From positions 210,001-252,500 of the forward strand of contig MCFG01000025.1 in NCBI GenBank assembly GCA_002104895.1: a stretch of 42,500 bases of DNA, in the 5' to 3' direction. Each line of letters starts with the position of its first letter. Within the stretch, counting starts at the first letter, position 1. Source of the stretch: Anaeromyces robustus. Lineage: Eukaryota > Neocallimastigomycota > Neocallimastigomycetes > Neocallimastigales > Neocallimastigaceae. The notes beneath the pieces are model-generated. The model did no database searches. It was not told the DNA's origin and was given only the letters and a program-made list of their open reading frames with translations. Positions 10,681 to 23,845 of the stretch are shown one piece after another. The position numbers and the translations under genes are program-made.

Positions 10681-12414
10681 TTAATTTTACTATCTCTCTT
10701 ATAGTAATAATAATTAATAAAAAAAAAGGATACTAATTAATAGAAAAAAATGATACTAATAAAAAAAAAAAAAAAAACAGATAAATATTATAGATAATAA
10801 ATGAATAATACTGGAAGGTATAAAGTAGTATTAGTAATACTTAAAAAAAAATAAATCCAATCGATACTAGCCTTAAATTTTACATATAGAATTAAAAAAA
10901 AATTGATTTATCTAGAAAAAAAAATAAATAAAGAATTAAATAAAAATAATTATTCTTTTTTTATGTTTAAACTTTATTATTATTATTATAGTTTATTATT
11001 ATTATTATTTGTTATTTTATTTTATTTTAATTTAATTATTTTTTTTTTCTTTGTTTTTATAAAAAAAATTCTAAATATTTTATATCTACTATTATTATTA
11101 TTATAATTTATAAATAATTAATATTGTTAACTTTTTACAATCATTTTAAAAAAAAAAGTATTTTATTATTTCTTTTTTTTTTTTATTATTTTTTTTATAA
11201 AAAAATAAAAAAAAAAATAATAAAAAAAGAAATAAATTTATATATAATTTATCTAAAAAAAAAAAAAAAGTTAACTTTATATATATATATATTTTATAGA
11301 TTTTACTTTTTAAATAATATTAATAAATATGTTTTTTTGTTTTTTTTTTTTTTTTTGTTTTTTTAAATATAACGTCTTTTATATATATATACTATTATTA
11401 TTATTATGATGATTATTATTATGATTATTATTATTATTCACAATTTTACTATTACTATTATTATTAATTTATTATTGTCAAATATTATTATAATTAGAAT
11501 TATTATTACAAATAATGATTTAAAAAAAAAAAAAAAAATTAAAGTAATATAATAATAAAAAAAAAATAAAAAAATAAAATAAAATTAATATTAAAATAAA
11601 AATATATAATAATGAAATATAATTATATCATTATATATAAATTATTATATTATTTTTATTCTTATTTTTATTTTTTTTTTTTTATTTTTTTTTTTTTTTC
11701 TTTTTTTTTAAAAAAAAAAATAAATATAAATATTTTATTATTATTTACAATAAAAAGTAATTCTTTTTGTTATAAACAATTTATAATTCTTAATGTTAAA
11801 ATATAATCATGAAATATAAATGGTAAAAAAAAAAAAAAATAAAACTGAAAAATTTTTTAATATATATTTTTAAAATTTTCCTTTTTTTTTTTTCTTTCTT
11901 TTTTTCTTTCTGTCTTGTGAATAATTGTTGTATATGTGTGTATGTGTTTTTTTTTTAAAAAAAAAAAATAAAATATAAAAATAATAAATTATGGGTAAAT
12001 GAAGGGTAGTGTAAATAATATTTAACAATTAAAATAATAAATAAATTATTTTAATAAATAATATAAATAATATTTATGAAAAGAATAAAAAAAAAATATA
12101 AACTTTTCTTTTTTTAATCTTTTAATCTTTTAATTCTATTATATTTTTTCTAAATATAAAACATATATATATTATATATAGATATATATATAAGAATAAA
12201 AAAAGATTTATTTTTATTTTATTATAATCATAAATATTATTTATCAATATCTGTATAAAAATTTTAATAAATAAAAAAAAAAATCATATTATATTATTAT
12301 ATTTATTTTTATTTAATATATATATATGATTTTTTTTTTTTTATATTTTAATTTATTTTATTTTTTCTAATAAAAATTAAAAAAATATATATATAAAAGG
12401 GAAAAAAAAAAAAA

Positions 12415-14388
12415 CTAATAATCAAAATTTTGGGTAAATTGATATCTATAATTTTTAAATTGATATAAATCATTATCATTAATATCATAAGAAGTATAAT
12501 AATTGGTTGGATTAATGGCTGGTTTTGTTATGACTGGACTTGCTGACTTTCTTTTATTAAATTTTTTGGAAACAGATGAAGCACTTCTTGTAAGACCTCT
12601 CTTGATTTTTTCATATTTTTTAGGATTCTTTTTCTTAAGTAAAAGGAAAGCACCAGCTGCACCTAATATTGAACCAGTAACTGCAACACCAGTAACAAAG
12701 TTCTTTTTTGAATTACTATTTCCATTGTCATCTAAAATATCATCAACTGAACTATTATTTGGTGGAGAATAAGCATCTTTTTCTTTACCTTTTGGAGATG
12801 TACTTTGGGAAGGAGCCGTACCAATAGTGGTTTTAGTTGGAACTTTTGTAGTAGTAATTTGTTTCGTATTAATACCATTAGCAATGGTTTTAACGGTTGT
12901 TCTTACACCATTAACAACTTTTGGTGCACTATTAACATTAGAACCTACATTACTTGTACCACTAACAGAACCAGCTGTAGATCCATTAGATGTACCACTT
13001 GATGAACCATTAGATGTACCACTTGATGTACCACTAGATGATCCACTAGATGATCCACTTGATGAACCACTAGATGAAGATCCACCACTTGGACCTAAAA
13101 TATAATATTAATAGATGATAAAAAATTATAATAATAATAATAATAAATGTAAAAAAAAAAAAAATTTATCATTAATATATAATATATCATCATACAATAA
13201 TAATAATAATAATAATTATAATTATAATTATAATAAGGTTTCTAAAATATATGTATTTATATATATTTATATATATATATATATTTTTTATATTTTTTTT
13301 AATGTACCTTTGAAACTGGATCCACAATATTTTTTACCATCAAAAACAGTACCATCTTGAATTAAATCATCACCATCTTTAACAATCATACTAATACCAA
13401 GTCCATCTAAATTTCTACATAAAGCATCTTGATGACTAGAAACACCACCATAAGTAACAGCAAATACGGCTTTACCTTGATTAAGGAAATTTTTATAAAG
13501 ATGACATTCATTATATAAAATACAACTTTCATTGATAGCAAAATCAAAATAATCACCAATACTATCAATAATACCTAAAACATTTTTTAAACCAATAGAA
13601 ATACCTAATGAATGAGCAGTATTACCTAACCATTTAGCAAATACAATAGTATCTTCTTTAGTAATTGGATCAGACCAACTTTTAACTTCATCATGTAAAT
13701 AGGCCCCTAAGTTATCAACTTCTATAGCATCACAATTTTTACTAACCGCTTTTTTCATACGATTTTTAATTAATGGTTTAATACCTTCTTTACGAAAATC
13801 AAGCCATCTTTCTTTTGGCCAATCTTCATAACGATTTCTAACTAAACCATCCACTTTAAAATATTCATCATAATCTTCACGATTAGTTTCAATGGTACCA
13901 CCAGAGAAATAACAAATAACTCTTTTACCTGCTTTTCTTAATTCATTAATTTTTGCATCATTATTAATATCAAGATCTATAGCTTGAGCTGGTTCTTTAG
14001 AACTATTATCATTATTATTGTTATTATTATTATTATTGTTATTATTATTATTATTATTATTGTTATTATTGTTGTTGTTGTTTTAATAAATTATTATTAT
14101 ATATTGAAATCCAGTGAATTTATAAATATTGAATATTTATTATTTATTGAAATGATTTTTAAGTAAATATATATATATATTTTTTTTTAGTATACATATT
14201 ATTTAAAATTTTATTTTGTATATATAATTCATTTTTCATAATTTATATTTATATACTTACACATTAATATGACTTCCACCTTGTAAAACATAATTCCAAG
14301 TTGTACCTACTCCTGGTTGCCATCTTGCTTCAACATTATTAACAATGAATAATGAAGTATATAGTATTGCTGATAATAAGAATTTCAT
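12415..14388 (-). CDS. Membrane-anchored GH114-type glycoside hydrolase, gene 3
   Basis: Exons are 14261-14388, 13308-14002 and 12415-13094, giving 500 aa in one frame. Exon 1 is a signal peptide plus RWQPGVGTTWNYVLQGG. Exon 2 is the hydrolase domain with CYFSGGTIE, WLDFRKEG, CDAIEVDNLGAY, GLKNVL, FAINESC and FAVTYGG, both likely catalytic acids intact. Exon 3 (acceptor ATATTTTAG, junction SSFK-GPSGG) adds a Ser/Gly/Thr-rich linker (about residues 276-406), one membrane segment (about 407-427, FVTGVAVTGSILGAAG followed by leucines) and a 73-residue basic tail starting KKKNPKK and ending NYRYQFTQNFDY. With the signal peptide this predicts a type I membrane protein with the enzyme outside. If intron 2 is retained the protein stops after SSFKGTLKKI and would be soluble. 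Gene 4 has the same architecture and tail motifs. Confidence 0.92.
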
Positions 14389-17300
14389 ATTGATTTATAT
14401 ATATTGGTATTATAATTTTATTATTCTATTTTAAATTTATATAGGTATTTTTATATTTATATTTATATTTATATTTATTTTTATATTTATATTTATATTT
14501 TATTTATATTTATTTTTTGTTTTTATTGACAATTATTTTATATATATATATATAATTCTATGATTTTTATATTATTATTTGATGTTTTATTTATTTATAT
14601 ATACTTTAATTTATTTATTTTTTGTTTTTATTTTGATTATTTTATAAATTTGATATATATTATTATTATATTTGGTTTATTTATATAATAGTTTATTTAT
14701 TTTAAAACTAAATTTTAAATGTTTTAATTTATATTTTAAAATAAATAAATATTATATGAATTTATAATTATTTTTCTTTTTAAAATCTTTTTGTTTTAAA
14801 AATAAAAAATAATTATAAATTTTTATTTTATTTTTTATTTTAATTTATTATTTTGATTATTAATAACCAAATATTTTTTTTTCTATTATTAATAAAAATA
14901 TTTTAAAGAAAAAAGAAAAAAGAAAAAAAAAGTTTTATAAAACGTATTTTTTTAACTTTTTTTTTAATATGTATAAATATTAAACTTTTTATAAACTGAT
15001 AAAAAAAAATAAAATAAACTAATAAAAAAAAAGAAAAAAAAAATTTTTTTTTTTTTAATATTTTATATTTTATTTTTAATAATTTAATATTTTCTTTTTT
15101 TATATAAAATTAATAAGAAAAAAAGTTCAAAATAAAATAAAAATAAAGTAGATGATTATATGATTTATAATTATTAAAATAAACCATATTTAATAAAATA
15201 AAATATTAAAAAAAAACATTTATTATATAAATATAAAATATTATTAAACATCTTTTTTTTATTTTTATTTTTATTATAAACATTCTATAAATTACTTTTA
15301 AATAATATGATAAAACAATATATTACAATATATATAAATAAATATATTGTAAATAAAATAATAATAAAGAATATAAAAACTATATAAAAAACAATTATAA
15401 AATATAAAAAAAAAACAATGAATTTTGCTAAATTAGGTAGTACAAAATATATTTCAACCAATAGAATGAAAGAATATTTACTTTTAGAAAAAAAAATTTT
15501 ATATAAAAAATGAAAAGAACAAAATTTTATTTAATAATAAAATAATTAAATAATTAATAAATAAATTATTAAATTATTAAATTGTTAAATCGTTTATTAA
15601 TTATTAATAAATATTAATATAAAAATATTAAACAATTGATATTAATTAAAATATATGAATAGAATATAAATCCATATAATATAATATATGTATACTATAT
15701 ATAGCATTATATTGTAAAATATATTATTATACCCATGATTAAAAAAATTTAATTATTTTTTAACCATATAGAAAAAAATAAAAAAAAAAAAAAAAAAAAG
15801 AAATAAAGAGAAATGAACAAAAAAAAAAAGAATGAATTCATTTCAACTTATTTAAGGTAATTATTAAATATAATAAAAGGAATAATTATTTAAAATAGAA
15901 ATAGAAATAAAGAGGAGAGGGGAAGAGAGGAGAGGAGAAAAAAGAGAAAAAAAAATTGAATAATAATAAATAAAAAATCCACAATGAACAATATTCTATC
16001 GAATATTCAATTCATGTTCCATAAATAATAATAAAAAGTTAAGAATAATAAAAAGTTAAGAATAAATAATAAAGTAATATAAATATTTAGCATTAAAATT
16101 AAAAATTAAAATTAAAATTATTTTCCTTTAAAATAAATAAAACAAAAGTCATTTTTATAATAATGTGATATAAAAACATATAAAAAAGCATTATTTATTT
16201 AATTTATGTTCATTTAATTAATAAACTCATTAAGAAAAAAATAATCAAAAAATACAATAAAAAATATAATAAAAAAATTAATAAAGTTTAATGTTAATGA
16301 TGTTATAATTTAAATGATTAATGATATAATTTAAATTACTTAAATTATAATAATTTTATATTGTCTCTTTATTGCATGTTTTATTATAACATGATTTCTT
16401 TAATTATTTCTTTATTTATTCATTTATTATAATTAATATTAAAACTAATTTTTATTACTTTCATTAATTCACTAACAATAATTTTTTATTAATTATTAAT
16501 AATGTTCCTTATAAATAATAATAATTCCAATATTATCCATAATTATCCATTAGTAGTTATAACCAAAAAAAAAAAAAAAAATATTTTTATATATATATAT
16601 ATATATTAATATAATAAGTAAAATTGAAAATAGACAATTAAGATAAAAAAAATTAAGATAAAAAAAATTTTTTTTTTAATTTATTTTATTTTATAATTAT
16701 AATTTTTAATAGAAATAAAGTTTAAAATTTTATATTAAATTTTTATTAAAAAATTCATATATTAATTTTCCATATATAGAAATTTCGTTAAAATTTTTAA
16801 TCCCATTGAAATAAATTAATGAATAAATAAATATATTTTAAATAAATAGATAGAAAAAGTAAATAAATTATTATGTAAAATAAATAAATAAAACCAATAA
16901 AATTGGCAGATCATTTTTAATTAAACTTTTTTGACCGTTAGAATTATTAATTTATAAAAAAAATTATTTATTTATTTATTTATATTTATATATTTATATT
17001 AAAAAAAAAAAAATTAATAAAATAATAATAAAAAAATAAATAAAATAGAAAAAGAGAAAACGAAAGAGAAAAAAAAAAAAAAGAATATAAAATATAATAA
17101 TATTAATATTAAAATAATTATTTTTAATATTTTAATATTGTTAAAGTTTAAATAGTAAATGGTTTACAGAATAAATAATATAATATTAAAAACATATTAA
17201 TCATTAAATCATTAATCATTTATAATTAATATGAATATAGAATAAAATAAAAATAAAATAAAAATTTAATATTAATATTATAAATTATTATGATTTAAAA

Positions 17301-18765
17301 GAATCATAATCATCATAATCATCATAATTTCATAAAATATATTTTATATATTATATATAGATAATGGATATTTACATAATAGATATTTACATATTTACAT
17401 AAGTATTTGTATCATCATCATTAAATACATATTTAATATTAATAATAATGTAATTAACCTATTCCTACATTCATACATACATACATAAATATATTAACTA
17501 TTAACTATAGATAAAAGTTTTATATCTATTATATAATATATAATATATAATGTTTAAAAATGTATATGTATATAATATAATATAATATAAATAATAATAG
17601 AATAGTGATAATAAAAGAATAGTGATAATAATATTACAACTACAATTATTATTATTATTATTATAATAATAATAAAACTTTATGAATATAAAAAAATATT
17701 GTATTTTTTTTTATTTAATAACAAATAATTAAAAATATTTAAAAAATGATTTTTTTTTTTTTTTTATATATTTTTTTATTTTATTTTTTGTTTTAATTAA
17801 AAGTACAGTTAAAAATTAATGAATCTTATTTAAAATAAAATATATATAATATTTATAAAAAAATAAAAATAAATTATATATATTTTAAAAAAAAAAAAAA
17901 ATTTAAAAAAAAATATTATAATATTTTTAATTCTATTATGATAATAATTGACTTCTAAAAAAAAAAATAAAGTTTAAATATAAATATTGATAATGAATAG
18001 TTGATAGTTGATAATTGATAGTAAATATTTATTTTTTGATTGTATATATAAATTGTAAATAAAAAAATAAAAAGAAGAAAATTAGTTGTATACAATACAT
18101 AGTATTTACAATTTTTTAAATAATTTATGATTTATGATTAAAGTGTAATTTTGATATTATAAATATTTTGTTTAATGATAGAAATAAATATGATTTTTAC
18201 TTTTTGATTTTTGATTTCTAAAAAAAAAGTTTTAATATAAATTTATAATTTCTCTCTTTTTTTTTTTTCTCTAAAGTATATATAAAATAATTATGATAAA
18301 ATTCTATTTTTTAATTTTTTATAAGAGAAAAAAAATTTTTATAAATTTATATTATTAATCTATATATTAAAAAAAAATATTATACATATATTCTATATAT
18401 ATAATAATCATCAGAAATAAAATATTAAAATAAAATAATAAAAATAAAAAAAAAAAATAAAAAATAATAAATAAAAAAAAAAAAAATAAATAAAATTTAT
18501 TATTATTATTTTTTTATTTTCTCTTTATTATTTTTTTTTATTTTTTATTTTTATAATTATTTTATTTTATTTACAAAAAAAAATATCTTCTATTATTATT
18601 ATATATGAATATAGATATAAATATTTCTTTTTTTTTTTCTTTTAAAAAAAAAAAATTAAAAAAAAAATTTAATATATATATATATTTGCTGATAAATATA
18701 TATATATATATATATTTGATATTGATATATATAAATAAATATTTAAAAAAAATTTTTTTTTTTTA
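14389..18765. other. 4.4-kb gene-free spacer between GH114 genes 3 and 4
   Basis: No credible gene. The shared CCAAT element is at 15437-15463. Upstream of gene 3, the stretch ATTTTAAAGAAAAAAGAAAA near 14900 resembles one near 1732 upstream of gene 1, and AACATTCTATAAA occurs in both upstream regions (about 1750 and 15279). The rest is A/T-rich DNA with TATTTA, GAGAGG (15912-15939) and TA repeats. Confidence 0.7.
15437..15463. promoter_or_regulatory. Shared GTRGTAC...CCAATA element upstream of gene 3
   Basis: Plus-strand GTAGTACAAAATAT followed by CAACCAATA, 1049 bp upstream of the gene 3 ATG, almost the same distance as for gene 2 (1058) and gene 4 (1119). Confidence 0.5.
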
Positions 18766-20637
18766 CTAAAAATCAAAACTTCTATCATCAAATGTAGTTG
18801 TAAAATGATAATTACACTTATTATAAGGTCCTTTATTAAAATCAAAACTATTGGCAAAATTATATCGATAATTACTATAAGGATTTTCTTCTAATTTATA
18901 ATATACATCGGTGGTTAAATATCTACGTAATTTTCTTGTTTTCTTTGTATTATTTTTTCGACGTGTTACACTTAAACTACGTTTTACAGAACTAGCAGTT
19001 CTAGATAAACTTTGTTTCATTTCTTCATATTGTCTTGGACTCTTTTTCTTAAAAACGAATATACCTGCAGCTCCAAATACAGAACCTGTAACAGCAAAAC
19101 CTGTAATAAATTTACCAGTTTTACTGGAACCACCTGTTGAATTTAAAACATCATTAATTATCTTTCCGGCACCATTTTGATCATTATTATTATCATTATT
19201 ACCACTATTACTATTATTTTCTCCATTATTAGAATTACCATCTTTATTTTTATCACCTCCATCAGGTGAATCATTTTTACTACCTTCTTTTGAAGAATCT
19301 TTACTATTTGAACTTTTAGTTGATTTATTATCATCACTTGTATCACTAGATGGTTTAATATAACCTATAAATTTATAAATTTTTAAATTTTTAAATTAAT
19401 AATAATATATAATAATAAATAATAATATATTAGTATATGTGTATTTATATAAAATTAAAAGAAAATGAAAAAAAAAATATTATATAAAGATATATTAAAA
19501 AAAAATTTTATTATATTTATATTTTTATTTTGTATTTTTATGTATTTTTACCTGGATCAAAGTTTTTACAATGTTTTTTACCATCAAAAATAGTACCAGC
19601 TTGTTCTAAGGCACCAGTTTCTTTTACAATCATACTAATACCAAGACCATTTAATTCTTTACATAAAGCCGATTGATAACGACTAAAACCATTATAAGTA
19701 ATACCAAATACAGCTTTACCTTGTTTAAGGAAATTTTTATAAAGATGACATTCAGGATGAGAAAGGGCTGCACAACTTTCATTAATAGCAAAATCAAAAT
19801 AATTGGATACCTCATCAATCATAAATAATGCATTTTTTAAACCTATAGATATACCTAATTCATGAGCTGTTTTACCTAACCATATAGCATAATTTATAAG
19901 ATCTTTTTTCGTTAAAGGATCATCCCAACTTTTAACTTCATCAAATTGATAAGCATCTAAATTATCTACTTCTATAGCATCACAATTCTTTTTAACTGCG
20001 GTTTCCATACGTCTTTTAATTAAAGGTTTTAAATCAGCTTTACGAATATCTAACCATTTTTCATCTGCCCAAGCTTCATAAGTATTTCTAACTAATCCTT
20101 TTACGGCATAAAAATCATCTTTATCATCACGAAAATTTTCTAATGTACCTCCTGAAAAATAACATATAACTTTTTTTCCTGCTTTATGATATTCCTCTAT
20201 GGTTCCTACACTTTTATTTACATCTACATCAAGTACTTGAGCTTTTTCAATTTTACTTTGTATTTTAATTATAATAAAAATAATAATAATTATAATAATA
20301 TAAATAATAGTAATAATAAAAATAGGTAGAAATAAAATAAAGAAAATAAATAAAAAAAAAGAAAAATTAAAAAAAAAAAATTAATTGTATAAATATATAT
20401 GTTTATTAATTAGTATATATATATTTTTTTTAAATTTCTTAATAAAAAGATAAATAATATTTATTATTATATATTCATTAACAAAAAAAAAAAATTCTTT
20501 TTTTTTTATACTTACATATCAACACTATGACCTAAAACATAATTCCATGTCATACCTTGAGTTGGTTTCCATCTAGCTTCAATATTATCAACAAATAATA
20601 AAGAAACCAGTATTGACGTTATAAATGACAAATTCAT
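18766..20637 (-). CDS. Membrane-anchored GH114-type glycoside hydrolase, gene 4
   Basis: Exons are 20516-20637, 19552-20255 and 18766-19364, giving 474 aa. Exon 1 encodes a signal peptide (MNLSFITSILVSLLFVDNIE) and RWKPTQGMTWNYVLG. Exon 2 has CYFSGGTLE, WLDIRKAD, CDAIEVDNLDAY, GLKNAL, FAINESC and FGITYNG; the Cys pair after NES is spaced by seven residues, against five in genes 1-3 and six in gene 5. Exon 3 (junction FDP-GYIKPSS) gives a Ser/Asn/Asp/Lys-rich acidic linker, one membrane segment (about 360-380, FITGFAVTGSVFGAAG) and a 94-residue basic tail. The tail shares KKK-P, L-[ST]-R-[ST]-ASSV and NYRY-x-F-x3-FD with gene 3, then adds an extension that echoes the last motif (NYHFTTTFD, FDF). 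Retaining intron 2 would end the protein at FDPGKNT, a soluble form. Confidence 0.92.
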
Positions 20638-21755
20638 TTTTGTTTTATATATATATTATTTTATTTATTATAATGATTGTTTTTTTTTAATTTGAATTAT
20701 TATTTATTATTTTCCTTTATTGTTTCCTTCTCTTTTTTTTAATTTTAATTTTAATTTTTCCTGAATTTTACCGAATATAAATTATTATAAAATTAAAATT
20801 GATATATCCTTTAAAATTATAAATAATTGAATTGTTTAAATTGTCCTTTTAAATTTTAAGTTCTTATATATATATTCTTTTTACTATGTATTTAAAAAAT
20901 GTTGAATATTTGATTTGAAATAAAAAAATTGTATAATTTTTAACTGTATTAAAATAGTTGAATAAAAAAATAATTGACTATAAATATAAATAAAAAAAAT
21001 GGATACGTATGTGCTTATGCGAAATTTAAAAATGTATTACTTGTTTTTATTTTAAATTTAAAATTTATAAATTTTAAAAATAAAAAATAAATGTGAATAA
21101 TATGCACTTTATATTACATAAAATTTTGTGAATAATATACACTTTTTATAATACATATGAAAAAAAAAAAATTGTAATTTTTATATAATATTATAATTAT
21201 TTTTTTGGGGTAAAATATATGTTCTAAAAAAATAATTATAATATTATAACTAATTGTTAATTAATCCTGCGATTCCGATATATTACTGGTAAATTTAAAG
21301 AAAAATTTAATGACTATTTACTACTCCTTTTTATATATATTATTAGATTTGTAAATATTTCAACATTAAATTTCTTTCCTTTTCTTTTTTCTTTTTTCTT
21401 TTTTTTTTTTTTTTTTTTTTTTTGAAAAAAAGAAAAATAATAAAAAGAAGAACAAAAAAAATTTTTTTTTTTTTTTTGAAAATGAAAAGAAAAATGAAAA
21501 TAATGAATAATCAATAAAAAAAACTAAATAAAAAATTAATAAATAAATAAATAAATAATATTAAAATTTGTATAATTTGTATATATCATAATAATTAATA
21601 TACAAAATATACAAAATATATTATAAAATAGTTTGTATAAAATATAATATAAAAAAAATAAAAATTTTAATTATTTAATTATTTAATTATTAAAAATAAA
21701 ATAAAAAATATATAAAAGTTTATAATTATATGAATTTAAGGGTTACATATATCAT

Positions 21756-21781
21756 GTAACACAAAATATATATAGCCAATA
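21756..21781. promoter_or_regulatory. Shared GTRGTAC...CCAATA element upstream of gene 4
   Basis: Plus-strand GTAACACAAAATAT followed by TAGCCAATA, 1119 bp upstream of the gene 4 start. This is the most diverged first block (GTAACACAAA against GTAGTACAAA) but the CCAATA block and spacing are kept. Confidence 0.45.
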
Positions 21782-23640
21782 AAATTCATTCTAATGAATA
21801 AAACTAATTAAAATAATATTTATAGTAAATTTTTTTTATATAAATTTTAAAGTTTAAAAATTAATTATTTTATTAATTTTTTTATATTATTAAATCAATT
21901 CAATGATGAACTTCAATAAAAGTAACATGAATTAACACCAGTTTTTTTATCATCGTATTATATATATAATTATTTATATATATAATTATTTATATTTATA
22001 TATTTATATATAAAATTTTTGACTATATAATTATAATTAGAGATGATCTGTTTTAATATTTAATGATTTACCATTAAAACCATTTCAAATTTTTTTTTTG
22101 ATTATTAATTAATATTTATTAATAAAATTGTATATATTTTTATTATTGTTAAACAAAATTATTCATTAAAGTTTCATGAACCGTTAATTTAAATTAAATA
22201 GTTAAATTGATAACATATTAAAAATTAAATAAAATTAATTTATGAATAGTAAAGTAATTATATATAAAATTATTAATTATTAAAATATTATATTATAGAA
22301 TATTATATCAATATATGATAATATAAAAGAGAATAATAGAATAGAATATAAATATAAATATAAATATAAATATAAATATAATAAAATAAAATACTAATAA
22401 ATATTTATAATGAATCATCCCAATAATAACGGCAAGTTTTTCTTTTTAAATTAAAATCAATTTTATTATTTAATATAAAATAAATTAAATTTTTTAATTT
22501 TTAAAAAAAAAAAAAGATTTAAAAAAAAATGTTATAATTTTTATACATTATAAACACTTTTTTATATCTATGAATATTTCAATAAAAACTCTTTTCTTTA
22601 CAACATTTAAATAACACTTTTATATAAAAATATAACAACAAATAAAACTTTATAATTGTTATAATTATTTATTTTTTCCCTTAAAAAAATCATTAATATT
22701 AACATTTTATAATATATGATTTCATTTATGATTTATTTTTTTTTTTATTAATATTAAATTATTAATTAAAATAACAAATCTTAATATATGATCAATATGC
22801 GCCATAAAATCAAACATAAAAAAAAATTAATAAAATTTAATATAGTTAAATAACTTTAATTAATTATTCATTTAATCCTATATTGTTATAAAAAAAAGAA
22901 TATAAAAAAAGAATAAAAACTTTATATATAAAAATTATATGTAAATTTTTTTTTTTATAGAATTTATATTTATAACAAATATATATAAATATATTTATAT
23001 TTATATTTATATTTATATTTATATCCATATATAAATTTTTAATTATATATGTCTAATGTAATAAAGTATTTGTGCAGTAATTGTATTATCTTATTAATAT
23101 GATATATGAATGAATTATTAAATAAATAAATGTATTTTAGTATAATAATATAATAAGCTGTAATATAATATTTTGAAGTATAATAAACAACATTTATTTC
23201 TTTAATAAATATCATTAACAAACAAACAAACCTTTTAATTTATATCATAATAACAAACTACTTAAATATGATTTTCAAAAGAAATATAAAGTTGTTGTTG
23301 ATGGTATATTGAATATTTTTATTATTGTTGATACAGATGGTATTATTTAATGAATATATATATAATTTTTAAATATAAAAATATAAATAAATAATAGATA
23401 AATAATAAAAGGTAATATTTAATATTAGGCTAATATATCTATAATTAATAACATATATAATAAGTAAGCTTTATTCTATAATAAATAAATAATATTATTT
23501 AAAAATAATGGTTATGAGTAACTTATATATATATATATATAAAACTAAATCTCTAGTTAATAATAATTATAATAATAAATATTATAAATATACAAAGTCA
23601 GTAAATATATAGATAAATAATAATTAGTAATAAAATAAAA

Positions 23641-23845
23641 TAGTATTAATAAATAATAATTAATAACTATTATAATATAATAGTATATAGATTAGTTATA
23701 ATTATTATTTATTAATACTATTATTCTATAATTATAATAGTTATAATTATTATTTATTAATACTATTATTCTATAATTATAATAATTATAATTATTATTT
23801 ATTAATACTATTATTCTATAATTATAATAGTTATAACTATTATAA
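23641..23845. repeat. 45-bp tandem repeat with an inverted copy (foldback array)
   Basis: Units start at 23694, 23739, 23784 and 23829 at an exact 45-bp period; each begins AGTTATAATTATTATTTATT and contains TACTATTATTCTATAATTAT. Immediately to the left, 23641-23673 is nearly the reverse complement of the first part of the unit, so the array can fold back on itself. Confidence 0.85.

Larger units (their letters stand above)
7336..12414. other. 5.1-kb gene-free spacer between GH114 genes 2 and 3
   Basis: No supported gene. It contains the shared CCAAT element at 8393-8420, homopolymer runs (for example T at 9436-9464 and A at 9678-9711), an unusual less AT-rich block at 9866-10680 that includes a 60-bp palindrome and an (ATT)n tract, and poly-T/poly-A DNA from 10900 to 12400. 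The plus-strand frames at 10903, 11124 and 11612 are homopolymer artefacts. Confidence 0.7.

Noticed and set aside
12503-13360. Plus-strand frames with apparent Leu/Pro/Asp repeats
   Set aside because: They are antisense shadows of the third exon of gene 3, whose minus-strand frame splices cleanly to the hydrolase domain.
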